Below, in pieces: positions 17,918 through 25,274 of a stretch of DNA of 47,905 bases. The translations under genes and the position numbers were made by a program. The stretch comes from Streptomyces pyxinicus (GTDB lineage: Bacteria > Actinomycetota > Actinomycetes > Streptomycetales > Streptomycetaceae): contig NZ_JANUGP010000043.1 in assembly GCF_024753135.1 (NCBI RefSeq), positions 1 through 47,905 on the forward strand, in the 5' to 3' direction. The notes below the pieces were generated by a model. The model ran no database searches. It was not told the origin of the DNA and saw nothing but the letters and a program-made list of their open reading frames with translations. Numbering within the stretch: position 1 is the stretch's first letter; every line of letters begins with the position of its first letter.

Positions 17918-17931
17918 TTCACTCTGCGGAA
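17918..17931 (-). promoter_or_regulatory. Candidate BldD-binding site upstream of whiB
   Basis: The minus-strand 14-mer TTCCGCAGAGTGAA fits the BldD consensus tnACnCwGnGTnAn at 8 of 9 fixed positions, the exception being the third. BldD bound to cyclic di-GMP is known to repress whiB, so a site here is expected. Confidence 0.5.
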
Positions 17932-18002
17932 CCAAGGCCGTGCGTTAAGTGTTCAAATCGCCATAAACCTTGACACGCAGACAGGTCCCCGGGGCGGCCG
18001 GA

Positions 18003-18028
18003 TCTCCGTACAGCTCCCTGTACGGAGA
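18003..18028. terminator. Perfect 11-bp hairpin in the whiB upstream region
   Basis: TCTCCGTACAG and CTGTACGGAGA enclose a CTCC loop. It could be an operator, a terminator for an unseen transcript, or part of a small RNA. No gene ends here, so the role is open. Confidence 0.5.
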
Positions 18029-18113
18029 AAGACGCCTCCGTGTTCGATCGCGTTCCGAGAGGCCCGAGCGCTCGGATGTGCCCCATGTGTCCCCGCTTCC
18101 CGGTGAACAAACC

Positions 18114-18146
18114 TTTCACCTGACAGATGAACCGGATGAGGTGAAA
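18114..18146. promoter_or_regulatory. Inverted repeat TTTCACCT / AGGTGAAA
   Basis: Perfect 8-bp arms at 18114-18121 and 18139-18146, 17 bases apart, flanked further out by CATGTG and CACATG. The spacing suits a dimeric repressor or activator upstream of the cysteine dioxygenase gene. Confidence 0.45.
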
Positions 18147-18171
18147 CATGTCCCACATGCCGGGTCCGGAG

Positions 18172-18198
18172 TTGACACCGCTGGTGTGAACCGGTGTC
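18172..18198 (+). promoter_or_regulatory. TTGACA element embedded in a dyad
   Basis: TTGACA (18172-18177) is a perfect -35 hexamer but has only a poor -10 downstream (TCCTAGT region, about 18197-18203). The dyad GACACCG ... CGGTGTC (18174-18180, 18192-18198) overlaps it, and a smaller ACACC-gct-GGTGT dyad is nested inside. This looks like an activator-dependent or repressible promoter for the cupin gene. Confidence 0.4.
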
Positions 18199-18461
18199 CT
18201 AGTGGGCATGCTCGCGAACTTGGCACTCACCTCGACCCGCATCGCCGGGTCCCACGGTGCCGCCCGCGCGCGCTGTCGCTGTTGTTCCAGCTGTTGAGCC
18301 CAGTCCGCTCCGGCTGTCGCCGAGTCCATCCCGACCCGGCCGCGCTCGTCTCTTCGTGAACCCGTACCCCGGGCTCCCCTTCCGTCCGTGATCCGGACGG
18401 CTCGCACGCGCCACTCAGAACTCCGGCCCCCCACTTCTCAGCCGAGGACCACCGCACCCCG

Positions 18462-18956
18462 ATGAACAGCGAGAACGACCTCCAGATCGCCGGCGACATC
18501 CTCGAAGTCCCGCATCTGCTCCAGCCGCCGCGCGAGCACCCGGCCACCGTCGCCGAGTTCGTCGGGCTGGCCCGCGCCATCGCCGCCGACCGCGACCAGT
18601 GGGCGCACCTCGTCCGCTACGACGCCACCACCCGCTGGTACCACCGGCTGCGCACCGGTCCCGGCTACGAGGTGTGGCTGCTGTCGTGGGTGCCCGGGCA
18701 GGGCAGCGGGTCGCACGGCCACGGCCGTTCCTCGGGGGTGCTGACCGTCCTGGAGGGCACGCTGACCGAGCGCACCGAACGCGGCACGCGCGCGCTGGCG
18801 GCGGGCGCCCAGCGGGTGTTCGCCCCGGGGTACGCGCACGAGGTCGTCAACGACACCCTGGAGCCGGCGGTCAGCCTGCACGTGTACCACCCGGGCCTCA
18901 CCGAGATGCCGATGCACACCGCACAGCACTGCGAGGCGCGTCCGGTGACCGCCTGA
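18462..18956 (+). CDS. Cysteine dioxygenase-family cupin
   Basis: A 164-residue cytosolic cupin resembling bacterial cysteine dioxygenases, which use Fe(II) and O2 to oxidise L-cysteine to cysteine sulfinate. The metal motif is visible in GSGSHGHGRSSGVLTVLEG (two His, about residues 84-86) and in FAPGYAHEVVNDTLEPAVSLHVY (third His in AHEV). RWYHRLRTGPGYEVWLLSW precedes the cupin core. Cysteine dioxygenase, 3-mercaptopropionate dioxygenase and related thiol dioxygenases cannot be told apart here. The ATG has GAGGA 13 bases upstream, a long spacing. It has a long leader with several dyads and is followed by a tandem repeat that begins at its own stop codon. Confidence 0.85.
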   Translation: MNSENDLQIAGDILEVPHLLQPPREHPATVAEFVGLARAIAADRDQWAHLVRYDATTRWYHRLRTGPGYEVWLLSWVPGQGSGSHGHGRSSGVLTVLEGTLTERTERGTRALAAGAQRVFAPGYAHEVVNDTLEPAVSLHVYHPGLTEMPMHTAQHCEARPVTA

Positions 18957-18970
18957 CGCGCTGACCGCCG

Positions 18971-19034
18971 GACACGTCGACTGCCCGACGCGTCGACTGC
19001 CCGACGCGTCGACTGCCCGACGCGTCGACTGCCT
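18971..19034 (+). repeat. Four 16-bp tandem repeats
   Basis: Units start at 18971, 18987, 19003 and 19019 with consensus gacgcgtcgactgccc. A decayed copy precedes them (18955-18970, containing the cupin gene's stop) and half a copy follows. Each unit contains GTCGAC. The array fills almost all the space between the cupin gene and fbiA. Confidence 0.9.
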
Positions 19035-19069
19035 GACGCGTTGTCGGACCCGCCTGCGAGACTTGGCCC

Positions 19070-20029
19070 ATGCGCATTGTGGTTCTGGCAGGCGGCATCG
19101 GTGGTGCCCGGTTCCTGCGCGGCCTGAAGCAGGCCGTGCCGGACGCGGACGTCACGGTGATCGGCAACACCGGCGACGACATCCACCTCTTCGGGCTGAA
19201 GGTCTGCCCGGACCTGGACACGGTGATGTACACGCTGGGCGGCGGCATCAACGAGGAGCAGGGCTGGGGACGGACCGACGAGACCTTCCACCTCAAGGAG
19301 GAACTGGCGGCCTACGGCGTCGGTCCGGACTGGTTCGGGCTGGGTGACCGGGACTTCGCCACCCACATCGTGCGGACGCAGATGCTGGGCGCCGGCTACC
19401 CGCTGAGCGCGGTCACCGAGGCGCTGTGCGACCGCTGGCGGCCCGGCGTGAAGCTGATCCCGATGACGGACGACCGCGTGGAGACGCACGTGGCCGTCGA
19501 GGTGGACGGCGAGCGCAAGGCGGTGCACTTCCAGGAGTACTGGGTGCGGTTGCGGGCCTCGGTGCCCGCCGAGGCCGTGGTCCCGGTCGGCGCCGAGGCG
19601 TCCAAGCCTGCGCCGGGCGTGCTGGAGGCCATCGCCGCGGCCGACGTCATCCTCTTCCCGCCGTCCAACCCGGTCGTGTCCATCGGCACCATCCTGGCCG
19701 TGCCCGGCATCCGGGAGGCCATCGCGGAGGCGGGCGTGCCCGTGGTCGGCCTGTCCCCCATCGTCGGGGACGCGCCCGTGCGCGGGATGGCCGACAAGGT
19801 GCTCGCCGCGGTCGGTGTGGAGTCCACGGCCGCCGCGGTCGCCGAGCACTACGGCTCGGGGCTGCTGGACGGCTGGCTGGTCGACACGGTGGACGCGGGC
19901 GTGGTGGAGCGGGTCGAGTCGGACGGCATCCGCTGCCGGGCCGTACCGCTGATGATGACCGACGTGGACGCGGCCGCGCGGATGGCGCGGGAGGCGCTGG
20001 CGCTGGCCGAGGAGGTGCGGGGAGCGTGA
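19070..20029 (+). CDS. fbiA: Phosphoenolpyruvyl/2-phospho-L-lactate transferase of F420 synthesis
   Basis: A 319-residue CofD/FbiA enzyme. It joins the activated three-carbon unit (from lactyl- or enolpyruvyl-diphospho-guanosine) to the deazaflavin Fo, giving F420-0 or dehydro-F420-0; in actinobacteria phosphoenolpyruvate is the known source. The N-terminus MRIVVLAGGIGGARFLRGL is the signature nucleotide loop. VTVIGNTGDDIHLFGL and ADVILFPPSNPVVSIGTIL are further family motifs. Length is normal. Its stop overlaps the fbiB GTG start (GTGA), so the two are coupled. The ribosome site before the ATG is weak and the tandem repeat array lies directly upstream, leaving little room for a promoter. Confidence 0.95.
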   Translation: MRIVVLAGGIGGARFLRGLKQAVPDADVTVIGNTGDDIHLFGLKVCPDLDTVMYTLGGGINEEQGWGRTDETFHLKEELAAYGVGPDWFGLGDRDFATHIVRTQMLGAGYPLSAVTEALCDRWRPGVKLIPMTDDRVETHVAVEVDGERKAVHFQEYWVRLRASVPAEAVVPVGAEASKPAPGVLEAIAAADVILFPPSNPVVSIGTILAVPGIREAIAEAGVPVVGLSPIVGDAPVRGMADKVLAAVGVESTAAAVAEHYGSGLLDGWLVDTVDAGVVERVESDGIRCRAVPLMMTDVDAAARMAREALALAEEVRGA

Positions 20030-21351
20030 GCGAGGAGCGCCCGCAGTACACGGTCCGGGCCCTGACGGGCATGCCCGAGGTGCGGCCGGGCGACGACCTC
20101 GCCAAGCTGATCGCCGCCGCGGGTCCCGACCTCGCGGACGGTGACGTGCTGATCGTCACCTCCAAGATCGTCTCGAAGGCCGAGGGCCGGATCGTGCGGG
20201 CGGACGACCGGGAGGCGGCCATCGACGCCGAGACGGTCCGGGTGGTGGCCCGGCGCGGCGCGCTGCGCATCGTGGAGAACCGGCAGGGTCTGGTCATGGC
20301 CGCCGCCGGGGTGGACGCCTCCAACACCCCTGCCGGGACGGTGCTGTTGCTGCCCGAGGACCCGGACGCGTCCGCGCGCGCGATCCGCGCGGGCCTGCGC
20401 GATTCCCTCGGGATCGACGTGGGCGTCCTCGTCACCGACACCTTCGGGCGGCCCTGGCGCGCGGGGCTCACGGACGTGGCGATCGGCGCCGCCGGGGTGC
20501 GCGTGCTGGACGACCTGCGCGGCGGCACGGACGCGCACGGCAATCCGCTCGGCGCGACCGTCGTGGCCACGGCGGACGAACTGGCCGCGGCCGGCGACCT
20601 GGTCAAGGGCAAGGCGGCCGGGCGGCCGGTCGCCGTGGTGCGCGGTCTCGGACATGTCGTGACCGGTGCGGACGACCCTGCCGAGGGCCCGGAGGACGGT
20701 GCGCGGGCGCTGGTGCGGTCCGCGCGGGACGACATGTTCCGGCTCGGCACCTCCGAGGCGGTCCGGGAGGCCGTCACCCAGCGGCGCACCGTGCGCGCCT
20801 TCACCGACGAGCCCGTGGACCCGGGCGCGGTACGGCGCGCGGTGGCGGCGGCGGTCACCGCGCCCGCCCCGCACCACACCACGCCCTGGCGGTTCGTGCT
20901 GCTGGAGTCGGCCGACTCCCGGACCGGGCTGCTGGACGCGATGCGGGACGCCTGGATCGCCGACCTGCGCCGGGACGGCAAGAGCGAGGAGTCGGTCGCC
21001 AAGCGGGTCCGGCGTGGGGACCTCCTGCGCGCCGCGCCGTATCTCGTCGTCCCCTGCCTGGTCATGGACGGCTCCCACCACTACGGCGACGCGCGGCGGG
21101 ACGGCGCCGAGCGGGAGATGTTCGTCGTCGCGATGGGCGCGGGCGTGCAGAACCTGCTGGTCGCGCTGGCCGGGGAGCGGCTGGGCTCGGCGTGGGTGTC
21201 GTCCACGATGTTCTGCCGGGACGTGGTGCGCGAGGTGCTCGGCCTGCCGGCGGACTGGGACCCGATGGGCGCGGTCGCGGTCGGCCACCCGGCCGAGGAC
21301 CCGAGACCGCGCCCCGAGCGGGACGCGGGGGCGTTCGTCGAGGTGCGCTGA
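20026..21351 (+). CDS. fbiB: F420 gamma-glutamyl ligase / dehydro-F420 reductase
   Basis: A 441-residue two-domain enzyme. The N-terminal CofE-like domain (about 10-250; DGDVLIVTSKIVSKAEGRIV, VLVTDTFGRPWRAGLTDVAI) adds a gamma-linked glutamate tail to F420-0 using GTP. The C-terminal nitroreductase-fold domain (about 255-441; QRRTVRAFTDEPVD, APAPHHTTPWRFVLLE, AGVQNLLVALAGERLGSAWV) binds FMN and, in mycobacteria, reduces dehydro-F420-0. The GTG start overlaps the fbiA stop by 4 bases. Both domains look intact, so together with Fo made elsewhere the cell can complete F420. Many Streptomyces redox enzymes, including some in antibiotic pathways, use this cofactor. Confidence 0.94.
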   Translation: MSEERPQYTVRALTGMPEVRPGDDLAKLIAAAGPDLADGDVLIVTSKIVSKAEGRIVRADDREAAIDAETVRVVARRGALRIVENRQGLVMAAAGVDASNTPAGTVLLLPEDPDASARAIRAGLRDSLGIDVGVLVTDTFGRPWRAGLTDVAIGAAGVRVLDDLRGGTDAHGNPLGATVVATADELAAAGDLVKGKAAGRPVAVVRGLGHVVTGADDPAEGPEDGARALVRSARDDMFRLGTSEAVREAVTQRRTVRAFTDEPVDPGAVRRAVAAAVTAPAPHHTTPWRFVLLESADSRTGLLDAMRDAWIADLRRDGKSEESVAKRVRRGDLLRAAPYLVVPCLVMDGSHHYGDARRDGAEREMFVVAMGAGVQNLLVALAGERLGSAWVSSTMFCRDVVREVLGLPADWDPMGAVAVGHPAEDPRPRPERDAGAFVEVR

Positions 21352-21430
21352 ATCATGCCGCGGATCGCCGCTGCGGGGCGTGGGTCTGGCCTAGTCTCTG
21401 AGGACGCACCCGGCACCCTAGGACTCACCA

Positions 21431-22453
21431 GTGGCAGGACGTTTCGCCCCGCGCCCCACGCGTACGACCACGCGCGGCGGGCAGGTCGGCGTACCCGCGA
21501 CGGCGCGTGCCGGGATACCGCGCCCGTCGGCGGCTCCGGCTCGGACACGGCGGTGGGTGCCGCCGGGGCCGCTGGACCTCGGGCTGGTGCTCGGGCCGCT
21601 GCGGCGCGGACCCGGCGATCCGACGTTCCGGGCCACGGCGGACGGCTCCGTCTGGCGGGCCTGCCGTACCCCGGCCGGACCGGGCACGCTGCGGGTGCGG
21701 GCGTACGGCGGTGAGGTGCTCGGCGAGGCCTGGGGACCGGGCGCGCAGTGGCTGCTGGACGGGTTGCCGGAGCTGCTCGGCGCGGCCGACGACCCCGAGG
21801 CGTTCGTGCCCCGGCACCGGGTGGTCGCGGGGGCCCGGCACCGGCGGCCGGGGCTGCGGCTGACGCGGACCGGGCTGGTGCTGGAGTCGCTGATCCCGTC
21901 GGTGCTGGAGCAGAAGGTCACGACCGACGAGGCGTACCGCGCGTGGCGGCTGCTGGTGCGCTGGTTCGGGGAACCGGCGCCGGGGCCCGCGGGTGCGGGC
22001 GAGCGGCCGATGTTCGTGATGCCGGGGGCGCGGACGTGGGCGCTGATCCCGTCCTGGGAGTGGCACCGGGCCGGAGTGGACGACAAGCGGGCGTCCACGA
22101 TCCTGCGGGCGGTGCGGGTCGCGGCGCGGCTTGAGCAAGGGGTGGGGATGCCGGCGGCGGGGGCCCGGGCGCGGCTGGAGGTCGTACCGGGGGTGGGGCC
22201 CTGGACGTCGGCGGAGGTCGTGCAGCGCAGTCACGGCGCGGCGGACGAGGTGACCGTCGGGGACCTGCATCTGCCGGGGATCGTCGGGTGGGCGCTCGCG
22301 GGGGACCGTTTCGCCGACGACGAGACGATGCTGCGCCTGCTGGAGCCGTACGCCGGGCACCGGCACCGGGCGGCCCGGCTGATCCTGCTGAGCGGGGTCG
22401 CGCCGGCGCGCCGGACACCGAAGATGCCGAGGGTGGACATCGGGCTGCTCTGA
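21431..22453 (+). CDS. AlkA-like 3-methyladenine DNA glycosylase family (HhH-GPD)
   Basis: A 340-residue base-excision repair protein candidate. The first 45 residues are Arg/Pro/Thr-rich and probably disordered. A beta-rich AlkA-like N-domain follows (about 50-130). The HhH-GPD domain starts with LVLESLIPSVLEQKVTTDEAYRAW and contains the helix-hairpin-helix LEVVPGVGPWTSAEV, followed by TVGDLHLPG, where the Asp is in the position of the catalytic residue. Such enzymes excise alkylated or otherwise damaged bases; exact substrates are unknown. The GTG start has AGGA 7 bases upstream. A TAGTCT -10-like element lies about 40 bases upstream, without a clear -35. The gene is next to fbiB but probably separate from it. 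Confidence 0.85.
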   Translation: MAGRFAPRPTRTTTRGGQVGVPATARAGIPRPSAAPARTRRWVPPGPLDLGLVLGPLRRGPGDPTFRATADGSVWRACRTPAGPGTLRVRAYGGEVLGEAWGPGAQWLLDGLPELLGAADDPEAFVPRHRVVAGARHRRPGLRLTRTGLVLESLIPSVLEQKVTTDEAYRAWRLLVRWFGEPAPGPAGAGERPMFVMPGARTWALIPSWEWHRAGVDDKRASTILRAVRVAARLEQGVGMPAAGARARLEVVPGVGPWTSAEVVQRSHGAADEVTVGDLHLPGIVGWALAGDRFADDETMLRLLEPYAGHRHRAARLILLSGVAPARRTPKMPRVDIGLL

Positions 22454-22485
22454 GGACTGCGGCCCCTTTGAACGGCCCCTCACGT

Positions 22486-22513
22486 GGAGCGGCCCCTCAC
22501 GCGGGGGCGCTCC
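22486..22513. terminator. Hairpin between convergent genes
   Basis: GGAGCG-g-CCCC and GGGG-g-CGCTCC pair around tcacgc with one mismatch, abutting the stop codon of the guanylyltransferase gene. The repeated element CGGCCCCTCACG (22473-22484 and 22490-22501, 17 bases apart) runs into it. Confidence 0.5.
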
Positions 22514-23596
22514 CTACTGATCCGACGAGAACCGCACCGCCCCCGCCGGAATGCGGGCGTCGCACCACACCCGTACCCCCGAGCGCAGCTCGTTGTCCGC
22601 GCCCACGACCGCGCCGTCCCCGACGACCGTCCCGGTGAGTACGGTGCGCTCGCCGACGCGCGCCCGGGAGCCGATGAGGGAGTCGGTGACGACGGCGCCC
22701 GGTTCGATGACGGCGCCGGGGAGGATCGTCGAGCCGAAGACGCTCGCGCCCTCCGCCACGAACGCGCCCTCCCCCACCACCGTGCCGCCGGTCAGCTTGG
22801 CGTCGGCGGCGACGGTGGCCGTGGGCAGCACGAGCCGGTCGCCGCAGCGGCCCGGCACGGCCGGCGAGGGGGCGCGGCCCAGCACCAGGTCCGCCGAGCC
22901 CCGGACGAAGGCGGCCGGGGTGCCGAGGTCCAGCCAGTAGGTGGAGTCGACCATGCCCTGGAGGTGCGCGCCCGCGGCCAGCAGCCCGGGGAAGGTCTCG
23001 CGCTCCACGGACACCGGCCGCCCGGCCGGGATGGTGTCGATGACCGAGCGGCGGAAGACGTACGCCCCCGCGTTGATCTGGTCGGTGACGATCTCCTCCG
23101 GGGTCTGCGGCTTCTCCAGGAACGCCAGGACCCGCCCGGTGTCGTCGGTGGGGACGAGGCCGTACGCGCGCGGGTCGGTCACCTGGGTCAGGTGCAGGGA
23201 GACGTCCGCGCCCGTCGACTCGTGAGTGGCGACCAGCGCCCTGATGTCCAGCCCGGTGAGGATGTCGCCGTTGAAGACGAGTACCGGGTCCTCGGGCCCG
23301 GAGTGCAGCCGCGAGGCCACGTTGCGGAGCGCGCCGCCGGTGCCGAGGGGCTCCTCCTCGGTGACGTACTCGATGTGCAGGCCGAGGGCCGCGCCGTCGC
23401 CGAAGTAGGGCTCGAAGACCTCGGCGAGATAGCTCGTCGCGAGGACGATGTGGTCGACGCCCGCCGCTCTCGCGCGGGCCAGCTGGTGCGTGAGGAACGG
23501 CACCCCGGCGGCCGGGACCATCGGCTTGGGCGTGTGCACCGTGAGCGGGCGCAGCCGGGTGCCTTTGCCGCCGACCAGGAGGATCGCTTCTGTCAC
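22514..23596 (-). CDS. manC: Mannose-1-phosphate guanylyltransferase (NDP-sugar pyrophosphorylase)
   Basis: A 360-residue enzyme expected to make GDP-mannose from mannose-1-phosphate and GTP. The signature GGKGTRLRPLT is at residues 9-19, then KPMVPAAGVPFLTH, EEPLGTGGALRN and VFNGDILTGLD. From about residue 265 the chain is a left-handed beta-helix of hexapeptide repeats (GGTVVGEGAFVAEGASVFGS). I prefer GTG 23596 (VTEAILLVGG) with GGAG 8 bases upstream. An ATG at 23659 would add 21 residues coded partly by a short tandem repeat. The sugar specificity is inferred from manA/manB nearby and from the actinobacterial orthologues; a glucose-1-phosphate enzyme would look similar. The symbol is used in that sense. 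Confidence 0.82.
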   Translation of the reverse strand: MTEAILLVGGKGTRLRPLTVHTPKPMVPAAGVPFLTHQLARARAAGVDHIVLATSYLAEVFEPYFGDGAALGLHIEYVTEEEPLGTGGALRNVASRLHSGPEDPVLVFNGDILTGLDIRALVATHESTGADVSLHLTQVTDPRAYGLVPTDDTGRVLAFLEKPQTPEEIVTDQINAGAYVFRRSVIDTIPAGRPVSVERETFPGLLAAGAHLQGMVDSTYWLDLGTPAAFVRGSADLVLGRAPSPAVPGRCGDRLVLPTATVAADAKLTGGTVVGEGAFVAEGASVFGSTILPGAVIEPGAVVTDSLIGSRARVGERTVLTGTVVGDGAVVGADNELRSGVRVWCDARIPAGAVRFSSDQ

Positions 23597-23640
23597 CTGT
23601 CGTCTCCGCTTCCTGCCGGGACCGGCCGGACTGCTCGTCT

Positions 23641-23667
23641 GCTCGTCACTACTCGTCACTACTCGTT
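23641..23667. repeat. Short 10-bp tandem repeat upstream of manC
   Basis: nctcgtcact occurs at 23641-23650 and 23651-23660, followed by a partial copy (actcgtt). It overlaps the alternative upstream start codon of the guanylyltransferase gene and is one reason to doubt that start. Confidence 0.7.
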
Positions 23668-23792
23668 TCGGCCGGTCAGTGTACGCAGACCGGCGGACGA
23701 CGCCCCGACGGCCGCGCGGCGCAGCGCGGGATCGGCGCCCGGATTCCCCTGTTCGCCCCCGCCTCGGCGCCCCCCGCCTGAGGGTCCCCGCC

Positions 23793-25145
23793 TCAGCGCC
23801 CCTGGTAGCGCGCCGCGCTGGAGCGGACCGTGCCGAGCTTGGCGTAGAGCGATGTGCCGGGACAGTCGGTGGCGTAGCCGTCCCGGTGGCCGGAGACGAC
23901 GTTGAGCCGGACGCTCGTCCCCTTGGGATAGAGGTTGCCGCCGCCCGAGGTGAGGGAGGTCCTGCCCCTCGGGTCGGCCCCGTAGAGTCCGAGCTTCCAC
24001 GCGGTGAGCCGGGCGAGGGCCGTCACCGCGGCGCCGGCCGGCTTGGTGGAGCCGTAGCTGCCGATCACGGCGACGCCCATGCTGTCGGTGTTGAACCCGA
24101 GGGTGTGCGCGCCGAGGACCGCCTTCGCGACGCCGCCGGCCCGGCCCTCGTAGAGGGTTCCGCACTTGTCGACGAGGAAGTTGTAGCCGAGGTCCCGCCA
24201 GCCCATGCTCGTGACGTGGTAGCGGTAGATGCCGCGGATGACGGAGGGGGCCTGGGAGCAGCTGTACTTGTTGCCCGAGGCCGTGTGGTGCACGAAGGCC
24301 GCCTTGACCCTCTTCGTGTAGACGAATCCGCCCCCGCGCAGCGACTCGTCCGCGCCCCAGCCCCGCCGGGTGACGATCTTCGGGCGGGCCCCGATGTACG
24401 GCTTGGCCTGAGCTTCCTCGTGGAGCCGGGCCAGTTCCTGCTCAGTGGCCTCCCGGCTCAGTTCGGGGATCTCGGTGGCGCCGAAGCCGGTGACGTCGGT
24501 GTTGGTGGCCGAGGCGGCGATCGCCGCCTCCGAGTGCAGCCCGGTGCGGGGCGCGTCGACGGGCGCGCCCTCCGGCGGGGCCTCGTCGCCCGGGTCGACG
24601 AGTTCCAGGCGCAGCCCCGAGGGCAGTACGGCGGGTCGCGCTCCGGCGCGGCTGCCGCGCGGGGTGGCGGCGGGCTCCGCGCGCACCCGTACGTCCACGC
24701 CGTCGGAGTCGTTCACCCACAGCGGCGCGGTCGCGCCGCGCACGCCGCGCGAGGTCCGCTCGGCCGTGCCGGGGTCGGCGCCGTGGTCGGTGTTGTGCGT
24801 CTCGACGTCCTGCCAGCCGGACCACGTGCCGGTGGCGGCGGAGCGGGTGCGTACCTGGACCCGGCCGCGCAGTTCGGCGTCCGGGTCGTCCCAGGCGACC
24901 CCGACCAGGGAGAAGCGGTCGATGTCGGCGCGAAACAGGCCCTGTTGGGGCGCCGAGCCGAGGACACGGTCACGGGTGAGGGGGACCAGCGGCAGCGAAC
25001 GGGTGCTTCCCGGCACGGCGGACACGTCGGGCGCCGCGTGGGCCGGCGGGGCCAGGGGCAGGGCGAGGGCCGCGACGCACGCGACGCCGAGCGAGGACGC
25101 GACGAGCGAGGAGGCACCGAGGGAGGGAGTGAGGAATCCGCGCAT
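23793..25145 (-). CDS. Secreted peptidoglycan-recognition protein / N-acetylmuramoyl-L-alanine amidase
   Basis: A 450-residue exported protein (ATG 25145; ATGs at 25151 and 25163 are in frame). The signal peptide probably ends at AHA (37). A beta-rich middle region (60-185) contains the RGRVQVRTRS and VRVRAEP segments of PGRP-linked domains. The PGRP/amidase domain (about 250-445) has zinc ligands H286, H420 and C428, and the catalytic Tyr equivalent Y321 in LGYNFLV. All are intact, so it should cleave the bond between MurNAc and L-Ala of the stem peptide outside the cell. The start codon lies just behind a perfect dyad (25168-25181), so transcription may begin very close to the ATG. It is divergent from the TIGR03089 gene. 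Confidence 0.92.
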   Translation of the reverse strand: MRGFLTPSLGASSLVASSLGVACVAALALPLAPPAHAAPDVSAVPGSTRSLPLVPLTRDRVLGSAPQQGLFRADIDRFSLVGVAWDDPDAELRGRVQVRTRSAATGTWSGWQDVETHNTDHGADPGTAERTSRGVRGATAPLWVNDSDGVDVRVRAEPAATPRGSRAGARPAVLPSGLRLELVDPGDEAPPEGAPVDAPRTGLHSEAAIAASATNTDVTGFGATEIPELSREATEQELARLHEEAQAKPYIGARPKIVTRRGWGADESLRGGGFVYTKRVKAAFVHHTASGNKYSCSQAPSVIRGIYRYHVTSMGWRDLGYNFLVDKCGTLYEGRAGGVAKAVLGAHTLGFNTDSMGVAVIGSYGSTKPAGAAVTALARLTAWKLGLYGADPRGRTSLTSGGGNLYPKGTSVRLNVVSGHRDGYATDCPGTSLYAKLGTVRSSAARYQGR

Positions 25146-25167
25146 GGCCATGATCTTGAACATAGTC

Positions 25168-25181
25168 GGACAAATATGTCC
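25168..25181. promoter_or_regulatory. Palindrome GGACA-N4-TGTCC at the amidase start
   Basis: The plus strand reads GGACAAATATGTCC, with 5-bp arms around an AT core in an otherwise very GC-rich region. It sits 23 bases before the chosen amidase ATG, where a promoter or operator is expected, and in the shared upstream region of the TIGR03089 gene. Confidence 0.45.
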
Positions 25182-25274
25182 AATGATGAACTGACGGGCC
25201 GTCGGGCCGGGTTCCGCCGAACCGGTGTCCGCGACGCTCGGTGCGCCCGCCCGGCCGCGCGTACCCTGTGCCGG

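Larger units (their letters stand above)
17788..18461. promoter_or_regulatory. 674-bp divergent regulatory region, whiB / cysteine dioxygenase
   Basis: No gene is visible; the base composition is more mixed than in the coding regions. Contents, each listed separately: a whiB promoter (17863-17891), a BldD-like site (17918-17931), an 11-bp hairpin (18003-18028), an inverted repeat (18114-18146), and a -35-like TTGACA set inside a further dyad (18172-18198). From about 18200 to 18461 there is a long leader for the plus-strand gene in which I see nothing distinctive. Confidence 0.6.

Noticed and set aside
18971..19034. CRISPR-like or integration-site repeats
   Set aside because: 16-bp units are contiguous without unique spacers, and there are no cas genes or integrase nearby.
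23597..23659. ATG 23659 as the start of the guanylyltransferase
   Set aside because: It lies in a 10-bp tandem repeat, and the added 21 residues are outside the conserved fold. GTG 23596 has a better-placed GGAG.
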